Origin: Thermoanaerobaculia bacterium
GTDB lineage: Bacteria > Acidobacteriota > Thermoanaerobaculia > Multivoradales > JAHEKO01
NCBI GenBank assembly: GCA_947259925.1
Contig: CAMYOG010000052.1
Span: 16,673-50,850, forward strand
Direction of reading: 5' to 3'
Length of the DNA: 34,178 bases
Below are positions 8,950 through 17,914 of this stretch, one piece after another. The translations under genes and the position numbers were made by a program. The notes below the pieces were generated by a model. That model worked only from the letters and a program-made list of their open reading frames with translations. It was not told where the DNA came from and searched no databases. The first letter of the stretch is position 1; the number at the start of each line of letters is the position of its first letter.

Positions 8950-8998
8950 CACCTTTCGCCGGATCATAGCGAAAGAGCTATCGAAAGCTAGCAGAGGG
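8950..8998 (-). promoter_or_regulatory. Possible promoter and inverted repeat ahead of the lipoprotein-MoxR operon
   Basis: Reading the minus strand, TATGAT (plus-strand 8963-8968, five of six matches to the -10 consensus) lies about 90 nt upstream of the lipoprotein start. No convincing -35 is seen; the region 17 nt upstream reads CTAGCT. A short inverted repeat, ATAGC-6 nt-GCTAT, spans this -10 and could be an operator. The stretch is clearly more AT-rich than its surroundings. Confidence 0.3.
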
Positions 8999-9050
8999 CG
9001 GTCGGCCGGGCTGCGGCCTATCTAACAGACGCCCAGCGCCTGGCGGCGGA

Positions 9051-10010
9051 TCAGGCGTCCCAGAGGGCGCGCAGGCCGCCGGTCAGGACGACCTCGGGCT
9101 CTAGCGTCACGCCGAAGCGCTCGGCGACGGCCGAGCGAGCCTCCTTCATCAGGGCCAGCACGTCCGCGGCGGTGGCGGCGCCGAAGTTGACGATCACGTT
9201 GCCGTGCCGGTTGCTGATCCGCGCTCCGCCGATCTCGCGCCCCTTGAGACCGCACTCGTCGATCAGCCGACCGGCGTAGTCACTAGGCGGGTTCTTGAAG
9301 ATCGAGCCGACGTTCGGAAAGCCCGACGGCAGGGCCTGCTTGCGCTTCCGATTGAGCTCCTGGATGCGCGCGAGCGCCGCGACCGGGTCTCCGCGCCGGG
9401 TGCGGAAGGTGGCGTCGGCCACGATCTTCGACTGCCCCTGAAGCACGGTCGTGCGATAGCCGGGCTGGAGGTCGTCGATGGTCAGCCGGGCGAGCCGGCC
9501 GCGCTCGTCGACCACCGTCGTGCTGACCAGGAGGTCCTTGATCTCGGTGCCGTAGCAGCCGGCGTTCATGACCACTGCACCGCCGACCGTGGACGGAAAG
9601 CCGGAGAGCGCCTCGAGCCCGAGGTGGCCCTGGGCGGCGGTCCGCCGGGCGAGCTGCGCCAACGATACCGCCGCTCCGGCCCAGACCAGGTCACCCTCGA
9701 AGTCGACCCGCTCCAGCTCCCCTTCGAGCCGCAGCACGAGCCCGCGCAGGCCCTCGTCGGGGATCAGCACATTCGAGCCGAGGCCGAGTACCTGCAGGGC
9801 CGGAGCCGGCCGGTCGTCGCCGGCGCGTGCCACCTCGGCGACCGTCCGGGTCAGCGCCTCGAGCGACTTGACGCGGCCCAGCATCTCGGCGGGGCCGCCG
9901 ATGCGGAAGGTGTTATAGCGCGCCAGCGGCTCTTCGAGCCGCAGCTCGAGGTCGTCGATCGACTCCAGGCGCGCCCGCAGGCCGGCATCGGGTTTCAGGG
10001 CGGATTGCAA
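9051..10010 (-). CDS. murB: UDP-N-acetylenolpyruvoylglucosamine reductase (MurB)
   Basis: FAD-dependent enzyme that reduces UDP-GlcNAc-enolpyruvate to UDP-MurNAc with NADPH, the second committed step of peptidoglycan precursor synthesis in the cytosol. The 319-residue protein shows RYNTFRIGGPAE and VLGLGSNVLIPDEG (FAD-binding PCMH fold), GFPSTVGGAVVMNAGCYG, the PGYRTT loop and GFPNVGSIFKNP with the proton-donating Ser236. GGARISNRHGNVIVN and the final EPEV glutamate follow. Compact insertions match type I/IIa-like short MurB proteins. No ATG or GTG is in frame near the N-terminus, and TTG 10010 gives MQSALKPDAG. I see no good Shine-Dalgarno sequence, so the exact start is uncertain. It stands alone, divergent from recA across 249 nt, rather than in a division/cell-wall cluster. 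Confidence 0.95.
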   Translation of the reverse strand: MQSALKPDAGLRARLESIDDLELRLEEPLARYNTFRIGGPAEMLGRVKSLEALTRTVAEVARAGDDRPAPALQVLGLGSNVLIPDEGLRGLVLRLEGELERVDFEGDLVWAGAAVSLAQLARRTAAQGHLGLEALSGFPSTVGGAVVMNAGCYGTEIKDLLVSTTVVDERGRLARLTIDDLQPGYRTTVLQGQSKIVADATFRTRRGDPVAALARIQELNRKRKQALPSGFPNVGSIFKNPPSDYAGRLIDECGLKGREIGGARISNRHGNVIVNFGAATAADVLALMKEARSAVAERFGVTLEPEVVLTGGLRALWDA

Positions 10011-10259
10011 GAAAGAGGTCCTGGATCTCGTCTGAGATGACAGCGGCGGGGGAGCCTCCGCGACGGTTCGATCTCCTCCCGCATTGCAGAATACCGACTC
10101 CCAGGCCCCCGTCTAGGCCTTCTCGGCGGCGGCCTTCATGGGCGATCCTGCGGTGCCGCTTCCCCGCCGTTTCTCAAATCGACGGCGAGCGATTAGTATA
10201 CCGCCGGGGTCGCAGCAGGAAGCCCGCGCCGACGGCCCGCAACCCAAGGAGCCAACCCG
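10011..10259. promoter_or_regulatory. Divergent murB-recA intergenic region
   Basis: A 249-nt spacer that must hold promoters in both directions. On the plus strand TAGTATACC (10195-10203) is a possible -10 for recA, but no good -35 is 17 nt upstream. AAGGAG at 10245-10250 is the recA ribosome binding site. On the minus strand AGAATA (10087-10092; TATTCT on the transcribed sense) is a weak -10 for murB. I looked for LexA boxes of the CTGT-N8-ACAG and GAAC-N4-GTTC kinds and found none. Confidence 0.4.
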
Positions 10260-11304
<1,045 letters not shown>

Positions 11305-11318
<14 letters not shown>

Positions 11319-13248
11319 CCGACTGGTTCCGACGACCGCCGTTCTCGCCCTGCTCCTCGCGGGCGGGACGGGGAGCGCCTCGGCGGAAGACATCTCGCTC
11401 TCGGTCGCCCCGGACGGAGCACAGCTCGCCGGCCGGCCGCTGAGCCTGGCGCTCGAGGTGGCCGGCACCGCACCGAGCGTCGAGATCCCGCTCGAGGCGC
11501 TGGTCGACGGCACGGTGACCGATCGGATCGCGCTCGTTCCGGGCGCTCACACGATCGAGCTGAGCACCCCGGCGCGCGGCAGCCAGGAGATCGAGTTTCG
11601 CGGTGGTGGGGCGTCGGCGACGACCTCGACGCAAGCGATCCCCGGCTGGCTGTCGGTGGTTCCGCCGCTGGTGGCGATCGGCCTCGCCCTGATCTTCAAG
11701 GACGTCATCCTGTCGCTCCTCCTCGGCGTCTTCTCGGGAGCGCTCTTCTACTCGCACTGGAATCCGGTCACCGCCTTCGCGCGCACCATCGACAGCTTCA
11801 TCGTGCCGGCCGTCGCCGACAGCTCGCACGCCAGCATCCTGGTCTTCACCACCCTGCTCGGTGGCATGGTCGGCCTGATCAGCAAGAGCGGCGGCACCCA
11901 GGGGATCGTCAATCGGTTGACCCCGTACGCCACCGACAGCCGTCGAGGCCAGGTGGCGACCTGGATGCTGGGGGTGGTCATCTTCTTCGACGACTACGCC
12001 AACACCCTGATCGTCGGTCCGACGATGCGCCCGATCACCGACCGCCTGAAGATCAGCCGCGAGAAGCTCGCCTACATCGTCGACTCGACCGCGGCGCCGG
12101 TGGTGAGCGTCTTTCCGATCTCGACCTGGGTCGGGTTCGAGGTCGGGCTGATCGGCGCGGCGCTCGCGTCGCTCGGCCTGTCGATGAACGCCTACGCGGC
12201 GTTCGTCGGCTCGATCCCGTATCGCTTCTATCCGCTCCTGGCGGTCACCCTGGTCGTGACCCTCGCCCTGAGCCGGCGCGACGCGGGCCCGATGCTCAAG
12301 GCCGAGCGCCGGGCGGTGGAGACCGGGCAGGTGGTCGGCGAGAGCGACGTGCCGCTGGCAGACTACTCCGGCAGCCAGCTCCAGCCACCGGAAGGCAAGC
12401 CGTGCCGCGCCCGCAACGCGCTACTGCCGATCGTGACCGTGGCGGTGGTGACCGTCTTGGGGCTCTACGTCACCGGCAGCGCCGGCACCCCCCGCTCGGA
12501 CTACGGCTCGACCTTCAAGTGGGTCCAGGCGATCTTCTCGAACGCCGACAGCTACAAGGCTCTCCTCTGGGCGAGCCTCTCGGGGATGCTGATGGCGATG
12601 CTCCTGCCCCTGGCCCAACGGATCCTGTCGATCCGCGAGGCGACCAGCGCGATGGTCGAAGGCTTTCGCGCCATGCTGCTGGCGTTCGTCGTCCTGATCC
12701 TGGCCTGGTCGCTCGGCGCGGTCTGCACCCAGCTGCACACCGCCGACTACCTGGTCGGCCTCTCTTCCGGGGTGCTCTCCCCCTACTGGGTGCCGGTACT
12801 CACCTTCGTGCTCTCCGCCGGGATCTCGTTCGCCACCGGTACGGCCTGGGGCACGATGGCCATCTTCACACCCCTGGTCATCCCGATCATCCATGGCCTG
12901 TGCATGGAGGCCGGACTGGGGCTCGATAGCCCCGAGTTCAGCCGCCTGCTGCTCGGCACGATCGCCTCGGTCCTCTCCGGGAGCGTCTGGGGCGACCACT
13001 GCTCGCCGATCTCCGATACCACCATCCTCTCGAGCATGGCCACCGGCTGCGATCACATCGCCCATGTGCGCACCCAGGCGCCCTACGCCATCAGCGTCGG
13101 CCTGCTCGGCATGGCGGTAGGCAACATCCCGACCGCCTTCGGCCTCAGCCCGTTCATCTCGCTGCTGGTCGGGCTCGCGGTGATCGTGATCGGGGTTCGC
13201 TGGCTCGCCCGACCGGTCGTCGAATCCGCCGGTGCCGGACGAGCCTGA
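11305..13248 (+). CDS. NhaC-family Na+/H+ antiporter with secreted N-terminal extension
   Basis: A sodium/proton antiporter-like integral membrane protein (about 647 residues) of the NhaC/ion transporter superfamily. Diagnostic segments are [13 protein letters not shown] (about residue 230) and [15 protein letters not shown] (about residue 570), among 11-13 hydrophobic helices. Ahead of the first helix ([20 protein letters not shown]) is an uncommon N-terminal module: a hydrophobic signal-like stretch, [20 protein letters not shown], and about 75 beta-rich residues that would be periplasmic. Start choice is the problem. ATG/TTG codons at 11176/11158 lie deep inside recA, and the next GTG (about 11458) removes the signal. 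CTG at 11305 gives two arginines before the hydrophobic core; CTG at 11323 has GAGG 9 nt upstream but no positive charge. Function call firm, start uncertain. Confidence 0.85.
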
Positions 13249-13567
13249 TCGGCCGCCAGGCGCGGGCCAGCGGGCCGAGGACGCGGAAGCTCCGACCGAG
13301 CTCCCGATCACCGACGTATTCGACCTCCACAGCTTCCAGCCTCGCGACGTTGCCGACGTCACCCGCGCCTACCTGGACGCGGCGTACGAAAAGGGATACC
13401 GGAACATCCGACTCATCCACGGCCGCGGCAAGGGAGTGCAACGGCGGACCGTTCGGACGGTGCTGGAGCGTGACCCGCGCGTGGTCGATTTCGGCGACGC
13501 GCCACTCGAGGCGGGGGGATGGGGCGCGACCTGGGCGCGCCTCGAGTCGCGCCGGTCACGATCTTAA
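13232..13567 (+). CDS. Smr-domain protein
   Basis: A 111-residue protein consisting mainly of one Smr (small MutS-related) domain, a fold with nuclease or nicking activity on DNA or RNA in some members. DLHSF (about residue 31) and IRLIHGRGKGVQRR (about residue 59) are the two signature motifs (DLH and HGxG). The ~25 N-terminal residues are acidic and low-complexity. The GTG start at 13232 lies inside the end of the antiporter gene (17-nt overlap), suggesting co-transcription. Solo Smr proteins of this size usually have no assigned substrate, and nothing in the neighbourhood reveals one. Confidence 0.88.
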   Translation: MPDEPDRPPGAGQRAEDAEAPTELPITDVFDLHSFQPRDVADVTRAYLDAAYEKGYRNIRLIHGRGKGVQRRTVRTVLERDPRVVDFGDAPLEAGGWGATWARLESRRSRS

Positions 13568-13627
13568 CCATCTTTGTTATCAGGACAATACCCAGTCCTT
13601 CCTTGATCCACATGTTAGGTTGCGCCG
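13568..13627 (+). promoter_or_regulatory. AT-rich leader, probable promoter of the PhnD-like/kinase operon
   Basis: The 60 nt between the Smr stop and the PhnD-like start are distinctly AT-richer than all surrounding DNA (for example CATCTTTGTTATCAGGACAA). They contain a short inverted repeat, TTGT-7 nt-ACAA (13574-13588), that could be an operator. No hexamer pair matches sigma-70 well, so the promoter is placed only by composition and position. Confidence 0.3.
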
Positions 13628-14518
13628 ATGCGCATCGTCACCCGCACGCCGGTCAAGGCCGTCTGGTGGGTCCTGGCTCTGGGCTGGGCCCTGGCCGCAT
13701 GCAAGCCCTCCAGCGGCGCTGGATCTTTGCGCGTGGGAGTGCTGCCAGATCAGGCCGAGTCTGAACTGAGACTCCTGTACGACCCACTGATCGACTACCT
13801 CAGCGCGGCAACCGGCCTATCGTTGGAGTTGACGGTTCCAGGGAGCTACGACGGCTTGCTGCAGAGCTTCGAATCGGGGGACCTGCAGCTTGCCTGGTTC
13901 GGAGGTCTTACGTTCATTCACGCCGAGCGCACGGCCGACGCCGAAGCGCTGGTCATGCGCGACATCGATCTCAAGTTCACGAGCGACTTCGTGGTGGCCA
14001 GCTCGACACCCGGTGAGTCCATCGAGGACTTCCTCGGCAAGAGGCTCGCCTTCGGACCGCGCCTCTCGACCTCCGGCCACCTCATGCCGCGCTACTTCTT
14101 GAGAGAGCTCGGCCTGGAGCCGGAGAGCTCGTTCGCCGAAGTACGGCATTCAGCCGGTCACGACCAGACAGTCATTTGGGTGAAGGACGGTCGAGTCGAT
14201 CTGGGAGCAGTCAATTCCGTAGTGCTGGCATCGATGCTCGGTCAGGGAAGACTCGGAGGAGACCAGATTCGAGTTCTGTGGAAGACGCCACCGTACCGGA
14301 ACTACGTCTGGGCGGTCCGGAACGACCTCGATCCCGATCTCAAGACTCTCTTGACGGACGCGTTCCTGGCTCTCGAGATGACGGAGCCCGGGCACACGGC
14401 CATCCTCGCAGCCCAGGGGGCTGCAGGCTACGTCCCCGCTAGCAACAGGGACTTTGACGATCTTCGGCGCGCCGCAGAGATGTTTGACGAGCTGTTACCT
14501 GGGGCACAGAGGGAATGA
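13628..14518 (+). CDS. PhnD-like phosphate/phosphonate-type periplasmic binding lipoprotein
   Basis: A 296-residue substrate-binding protein of the PhnD / phosphate-phosphite-phosphonate family. The signal peptide ends with the lipobox ALAAC (Cys25), so it is membrane-anchored. The mature part starts LRVGVLPDQAESEL and has SGDLQLAWFGGLTFIHAE and LGKRLAFGPRLSTSGHLMPRY. These correspond to the YGTFV- and P-loop-like ligand-contact regions of the family. No permease or ATPase gene is near. Instead the stop overlaps the start of a hybrid histidine kinase (ATGA at 14515-14518). That supports a role as the extracytoplasmic ligand sensor for the kinase rather than in transport. The ligand is unknown. 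Codon choice here and in the kinase is less GC3-biased than in flanking genes, which could mean later acquisition. Confidence 0.88.
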   Translation: MRIVTRTPVKAVWWVLALGWALAACKPSSGAGSLRVGVLPDQAESELRLLYDPLIDYLSAATGLSLELTVPGSYDGLLQSFESGDLQLAWFGGLTFIHAERTADAEALVMRDIDLKFTSDFVVASSTPGESIEDFLGKRLAFGPRLSTSGHLMPRYFLRELGLEPESSFAEVRHSAGHDQTVIWVKDGRVDLGAVNSVVLASMLGQGRLGGDQIRVLWKTPPYRNYVWAVRNDLDPDLKTLLTDAFLALEMTEPGHTAILAAQGAAGYVPASNRDFDDLRRAAEMFDELLPGAQRE

Positions 14519-16329
14519 GCACCGTAGGGCGACCGCATCGCGAGATTCTCCGCTATTTCTACTCCCTTCTCGTAGTCGGCGGGATCTCGGCCGCCCTCCT
14601 AGTAACCACTCTGTACCTCGGGTTCGTCACCGAGGTGCGGGAGCGGAGCCGACTCGAACGCTTTCACATCCGAAGCATCATCTTGACCGCCGAGGCAGCC
14701 CAGGCACTGAGCGATTTTCAAGGCGAATTGGTGGAGGCGGCTGCAGCGCCTCCGGCCACCGCGCGCCGGGCGCGGATGGAGCTCGCACTCGGGTCGATCG
14801 GCCGCTCATTGGAAGAGATAACCGCGATGCAGCTGGCGGCTGGAGACGCGGCCTTCGAAGGGACGATAGACCGCGCCAACCGCCAGTACGCTGCACTACT
14901 GCGGTCGTTTGAAGGAGCCGATCGGTTGCCGGAGCAGCTCCGGCGAGACATCGTCGCGCTCGATCTCACGCTCTTCCAATTCGACCGGTTGCACACCATT
15001 GCCGCCGAAACCATGCTCCACGACGTCGGACTCTATAAGAGCCGCCGATTCCAGCTCATCGTCTGGGCCTTTGTCAGCGTACTCCTCGTGACCGGCGCTC
15101 TGGTGTGGAGGATCCGGTTGTTGCTGCAGGCGAGCCTCCGGCGGCAAGCGCAGACCGAGGCGGACCTCCGGCAGCGTGAGCAGCTGCTTCACCAGTCGAG
15201 CAAGATGGAAGCTCTCGGAACCCTGGTCGGCGGCGTCGCACACGATTTCAACAACCTGCTGACGGCAATCCTCGCCAACGCCGAGATTCTGCAGTGGCAG
15301 TTGGAGCCCGGCGATCCACGCGGCGAAGACCTGCAGGGGATCATCAAGGCCGGTGAGCGGGCCGCCACACTGACCCGGCAGCTGCTCGCCTTCAGCAGAC
15401 AAGAGAGAATCGAGCCGAGCGTCATCGATCTCAATCTGCTTCTACGTGACACGGAGTCCATCCTCCGTCGCCTGCTCCCTTCTCAGATCTCGCTCGAACT
15501 GGATTGCGGCGAGGCGCTACCTGACATTGAGGTCGACGCCGTCCAACTCGAGCAGGTAATCGTCAATCTCGCCGTAAACGCTCGGGACGCCATGCCAGAA
15601 GGTGGCTTCCTGGCGATTCGTACCCGCCAGGTGTACGTCGACGGCGCAGACCAGCGGATGGCGTCGGTGCCGGTCGGCTCGTACGCTCGGATCACGGTCG
15701 AGGACAACGGCTGTGGCATGGACGAAGCGACCCTGGCCAGGGCTTTCGACCCGTTCTTCACGACCAAGCACCCAGGCCAGGGCACCGGCCTGGGTCTCTC
15801 CACCGTCCACGGGATCGTGATGCAGAGCAACGGGCACATTACCGTGGCGAGCACACCGGGTCAGGGCACGCGGTTCGACATCTTCCTACGGCCGGCGGCG
15901 CCGCTCGTTAGCGAGAGCGAGCCGGAAGCCGCGGAGACCAGGGCAGGGGCCTCGGGAACCGTGCTGCTGGCCGAGGACGACGAGCAGATTCGAGAGTTGG
16001 CGGCAGCCGGCTTGCGCTCGGTCGGATACTTGGTCCTGGAGGCGAGCAACGGACGGGAGGCCGTCGAGATTTCCAGCCGCAGTAGCGACTCGATCGATCT
16101 GATCCTGACCGACATCGTGATGCCCGGACTCCGGGGGCCAGAGCTGGTCGAGCAGGCGCTGAAGAGCCACCCCCATGCCCGAGTCGTCTACATATCGGGC
16201 TACTCGGACGCTGCCATCCTGAAAGCGGCCACCGACTCCGGCGCTCCATTGGTGCACAAACCGTTCAAGCTACAACGCCTGCTCGAGGTCGTCGCGGAAC
16301 AGATGCGCCGGGTCGAGCAGCTGCGCTGA
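14515..16329 (+). CDS. Hybrid sensor histidine kinase with C-terminal receiver
   Basis: A 604-residue membrane kinase. TM1 (about 16-40) and TM2 (about 178-200) enclose a helical periplasmic region of ~135 residues. A coiled coil (about 205-228) leads to the HisKA H-box with His243 in [15 protein letters not shown]. The HATPase_c domain has N-box [16 protein letters not shown]1 DNGCGMD, F-box [12 protein letters not shown] and G2 [12 protein letters not shown]. The receiver (from about 485) carries the acidic pair EDDEQ, phospho-acceptor Asp533 in LTDIVMP and Lys582 in HKPF. It has no HPt or DNA-binding output domain, so its phosphorylation target lies elsewhere. The ATGA overlap with the PhnD-like gene and the lack of an obvious small-molecule domain suggest it reads ligand through that lipoprotein. 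Confidence 0.94.
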   Translation: MSTVGRPHREILRYFYSLLVVGGISAALLVTTLYLGFVTEVRERSRLERFHIRSIILTAEAAQALSDFQGELVEAAAAPPATARRARMELALGSIGRSLEEITAMQLAAGDAAFEGTIDRANRQYAALLRSFEGADRLPEQLRRDIVALDLTLFQFDRLHTIAAETMLHDVGLYKSRRFQLIVWAFVSVLLVTGALVWRIRLLLQASLRRQAQTEADLRQREQLLHQSSKMEALGTLVGGVAHDFNNLLTAILANAEILQWQLEPGDPRGEDLQGIIKAGERAATLTRQLLAFSRQERIEPSVIDLNLLLRDTESILRRLLPSQISLELDCGEALPDIEVDAVQLEQVIVNLAVNARDAMPEGGFLAIRTRQVYVDGADQRMASVPVGSYARITVEDNGCGMDEATLARAFDPFFTTKHPGQGTGLGLSTVHGIVMQSNGHITVASTPGQGTRFDIFLRPAAPLVSESEPEAAETRAGASGTVLLAEDDEQIRELAAAGLRSVGYLVLEASNGREAVEISSRSSDSIDLILTDIVMPGLRGPELVEQALKSHPHARVVYISGYSDAAILKAATDSGAPLVHKPFKLQRLLEVVAEQMRRVEQLR

Positions 16330-16332
16330 GGC

Positions 16333-16905
16333 TCAGGGAGAATCCTGGAACGCCACCCGGTCGAGTCGCAGCTCGTGTTCCTTCCTCTCGCCGTCCTTGC
16401 TGAGCGCGATGTAGATCAAGAGCGTCTCGTCGCTCTCACGCCGGAAGGTGAGACCCCGGAAGTAGGCCTGGTTGTCGTCCAGACGAACCAAGGGAAACCG
16501 GACGAAGTCGCCCTTCTCTTCCCAGCCGACGAACTCTGGCGTGAAGTGCTTGACCTTGAGCACCAGGCTCCCCTCTTCCTCGACCAGGGTCATCGCCTCG
16601 GAGAAGACCAGGCCACCCTCGTTGGCCAAAGTGAAGATGCCGTGCATCCGATCGCCGGCGGGCAGACTCCAGATCTCTTCGCACTCGCCGCCCAGGCCGT
16701 CACCCCGCCAGTATCCGGCCAGCCAGCCGACGTCGGCGATCTTCGCCGCCGGACGAGTGGTTCCCTCGTCGAGGCGCAGGGTGTTCTCGGTATCGCGGCT
16801 CTGGGCCATCGCGGACCACGGCCCGACCGCGATCCAGCCGAGTGCCAGAATCAGAGTCTGCCAGAAGGCCCAAGGAAGCTTCTGTCGATCGTCCTGCCAA
16901 TCCAT
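16333..16905 (-). CDS. DUF6265-like exported protein
   Basis: A 190-residue protein. An N-terminal signal peptide (hydrophobic segment about residues 13-34, ending AMAQS) exports it to the periplasm. The mature domain has VGWLAGYWRGDG, EEIWSLPAGDRMHG and GLVFSEAMTLVEEEG. These match the DUF6265-type, lipocalin-like beta-barrel domain as I remember it. The function of this family is unknown. The ATG at 16905 has AGGAGA 6 nt upstream. The gene lies 52 nt downstream of the methyltransferase on the same strand and converges on the kinase gene (3-nt gap). Confidence 0.75.
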   Translation of the reverse strand: MDWQDDRQKLPWAFWQTLILALGWIAVGPWSAMAQSRDTENTLRLDEGTTRPAAKIADVGWLAGYWRGDGLGGECEEIWSLPAGDRMHGIFTLANEGGLVFSEAMTLVEEEGSLVLKVKHFTPEFVGWEEKGDFVRFPLVRLDDNQAYFRGLTFRRESDETLLIYIALSKDGERKEHELRLDRVAFQDSP

Positions 16906-16957
16906 GATCTTCTCCTGTCGCGAGGGTCGTCAATCTACTAGACGAACCGGGCCGGCT

Positions 16958-17599
16958 CTACTCGACAGGATTCATGGCCAACTGCCTTCCGAGCTCTTGG
17001 AACCGACCGTAGACGAACGACTGATCGGCACCCGAGGGAGTCCGATGCGACTCAGTTCGGGATTCGACCAGCCGAAATGACCGCCCGAGCTCCGCCGCGA
17101 GAGATGCGGCCGAGTAGCGGCGCACGTCCAGACCGCTGCACCTGGCCGGGCCCTCGAGAGAGAAGGTCGCGAGAATCGCCTGGCCGCCCGCTCGAAGCGC
17201 TCGTTCGAGCGTCGTCACGTAGCGACGACGGTCGCCTGCCCGGGTCAGGAAATGGAAAGCCGCGCGATCGTGCCAGAGGTCGTACTCCCGCTCCGGCCGA
17301 AACCGCGTCACGTCGGTGACGATCCAGCCGACCTGGTCGGCAACGTCCTCCAATCGGCGCCGTGCGCGGTCGAGAGCGGCGGACGAGACATCCAGGACCG
17401 TCAGGTCGGTGTAGCCCGCCTCCAGCAGGTGATCGACCAGGAGCGAGTCCCCCCCGCCGACGTCCAGGATCGCGCCGCTCGGGCCCACCACCGAACTCTC
17501 GATCAGCTCGAGCGAGAGTGCCGGACGGCTCTGGTACCAACTCACTTCCTCGAGTGCCTTGCTTGCATACAAGCGATCCCAGTGCGGCTGTCGATCCAT
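16958..17599 (-). CDS. Class I SAM-dependent methyltransferase
   Basis: A 213-residue cytosolic methyltransferase. Motif I is ILDVGGGDSLLVDHLLEAG (about residue 44), the acidic motif II is LTVLDVSSAALDRARRRL, motif III-like is YDLWHDRAAFHFL, and a post-motif strand follows at AGGQAILATFS. The start HWDRLYASKALEEVSWYQ and the WHDRAAFHF segment resemble a subgroup annotated as thiopurine-methyltransferase-like or generic methyltransferases. The substrate is unknown. The ATG at 17599 sits about 100 nt downstream of the 16-codon ORF, beyond its hairpin terminator. Confidence 0.9.
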   Translation of the reverse strand: MDRQPHWDRLYASKALEEVSWYQSRPALSLELIESSVVGPSGAILDVGGGDSLLVDHLLEAGYTDLTVLDVSSAALDRARRRLEDVADQVGWIVTDVTRFRPEREYDLWHDRAAFHFLTRAGDRRRYVTTLERALRAGGQAILATFSLEGPARCSGLDVRRYSAASLAAELGRSFRLVESRTESHRTPSGADQSFVYGRFQELGRQLAMNPVE

Positions 17600-17654
17600 G
17601 GACCAAAGTTACTCCCTATCGCCCAGGCCCGCCAGACTCGCGGCCATACAGCAA

Positions 17655-17680
17655 GAGAGCCGCGGTCTCCCGCGGCTCTC
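17655..17680 (-). terminator. Perfect 11-bp hairpin, probable terminator of the 16-codon ORF
   Basis: GAGAGCCGCGG (17655-17665) and its exact complement CCGCGGCTCTC (17670-17680) are separated by four bases. The stem begins 22 nt past the stop of the 16-codon ORF. On the minus strand the 3' flank reads TTGCTGT, so the U-tract is poor. Termination is therefore likely but possibly incomplete. Confidence 0.7.
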
Positions 17681-17702
17681 GTATGCGTCGTGGCGGCCTG
17701 AA

Positions 17703-17753
17703 CTAGTCGTCCCAGACGAATGCTGAGGCTTTCACGTTGGTCTTGATGGTCAT
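17703..17753 (-). CDS. Very short peptide gene MTIKTNVKASAFVWDD
   Basis: A 16-codon ORF from ATG 17753 to TAG 17703, too short for ordinary gene callers. Reasons to take it seriously: AGGAAGGAG lies about 9 nt upstream, one of the strongest ribosome binding sites in the window; an 11-bp perfect hairpin follows the stop by 22 nt; and the region is otherwise an unexplained gap between two genes. From memory, short bacterial peptides with a KTNVKAG-like core exist as unassigned small proteins, and this KTNVKAS core resembles them; I cannot verify that here. It could be a ribosomally made precursor, a signal, or a regulatory leader. No export signal is visible. Confidence 0.6.
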   Translation of the reverse strand: MTIKTNVKASAFVWDD

Positions 17754-17845
17754 TGTTTGGCGTCTCCTTCCTATGGCGGCTACCGGTTTCTTGCTTCTAC
17801 CTGTTAACGCGAGAACCGGCGGCGAAACTGATCAAGCTCCCGGAA

Positions 17846-17866
17846 GAAAAATTTCCCGAGGGAAGG
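17846..17866 (-). terminator. Possible terminator after the TRAP operon
   Basis: Downstream of the DctQM stop the minus strand has a short palindrome, TTCCC-TC-GGGAA (plus 17853-17864), followed by five T residues (plus 17847-17851). The stem is short, so this is a weak call. Confidence 0.35.
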
Positions 17867-17914
17867 TGGGCAAGCTCTATCGAGCGCGCTGACCGGCGGT
17901 CTGGCCTGAGCTCT

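Noticed and set aside
10113..10160. Minus-strand tail reading MKAAAEKA upstream of recA
   Set aside because: It is the end of a long antisense frame through recA; no ribosome binding site or family supports a gene.
10130..10259. SOS operator upstream of recA
   Set aside because: No CTGT-N8-ACAG, GAAC-N4-GTTC or other clear LexA-like palindrome is present, so no regulation is claimed.
13628..14518. Phosphonate ABC transporter
   Set aside because: Only the binding protein is present; no PhnC or PhnE genes flank it and it is coupled to a kinase.
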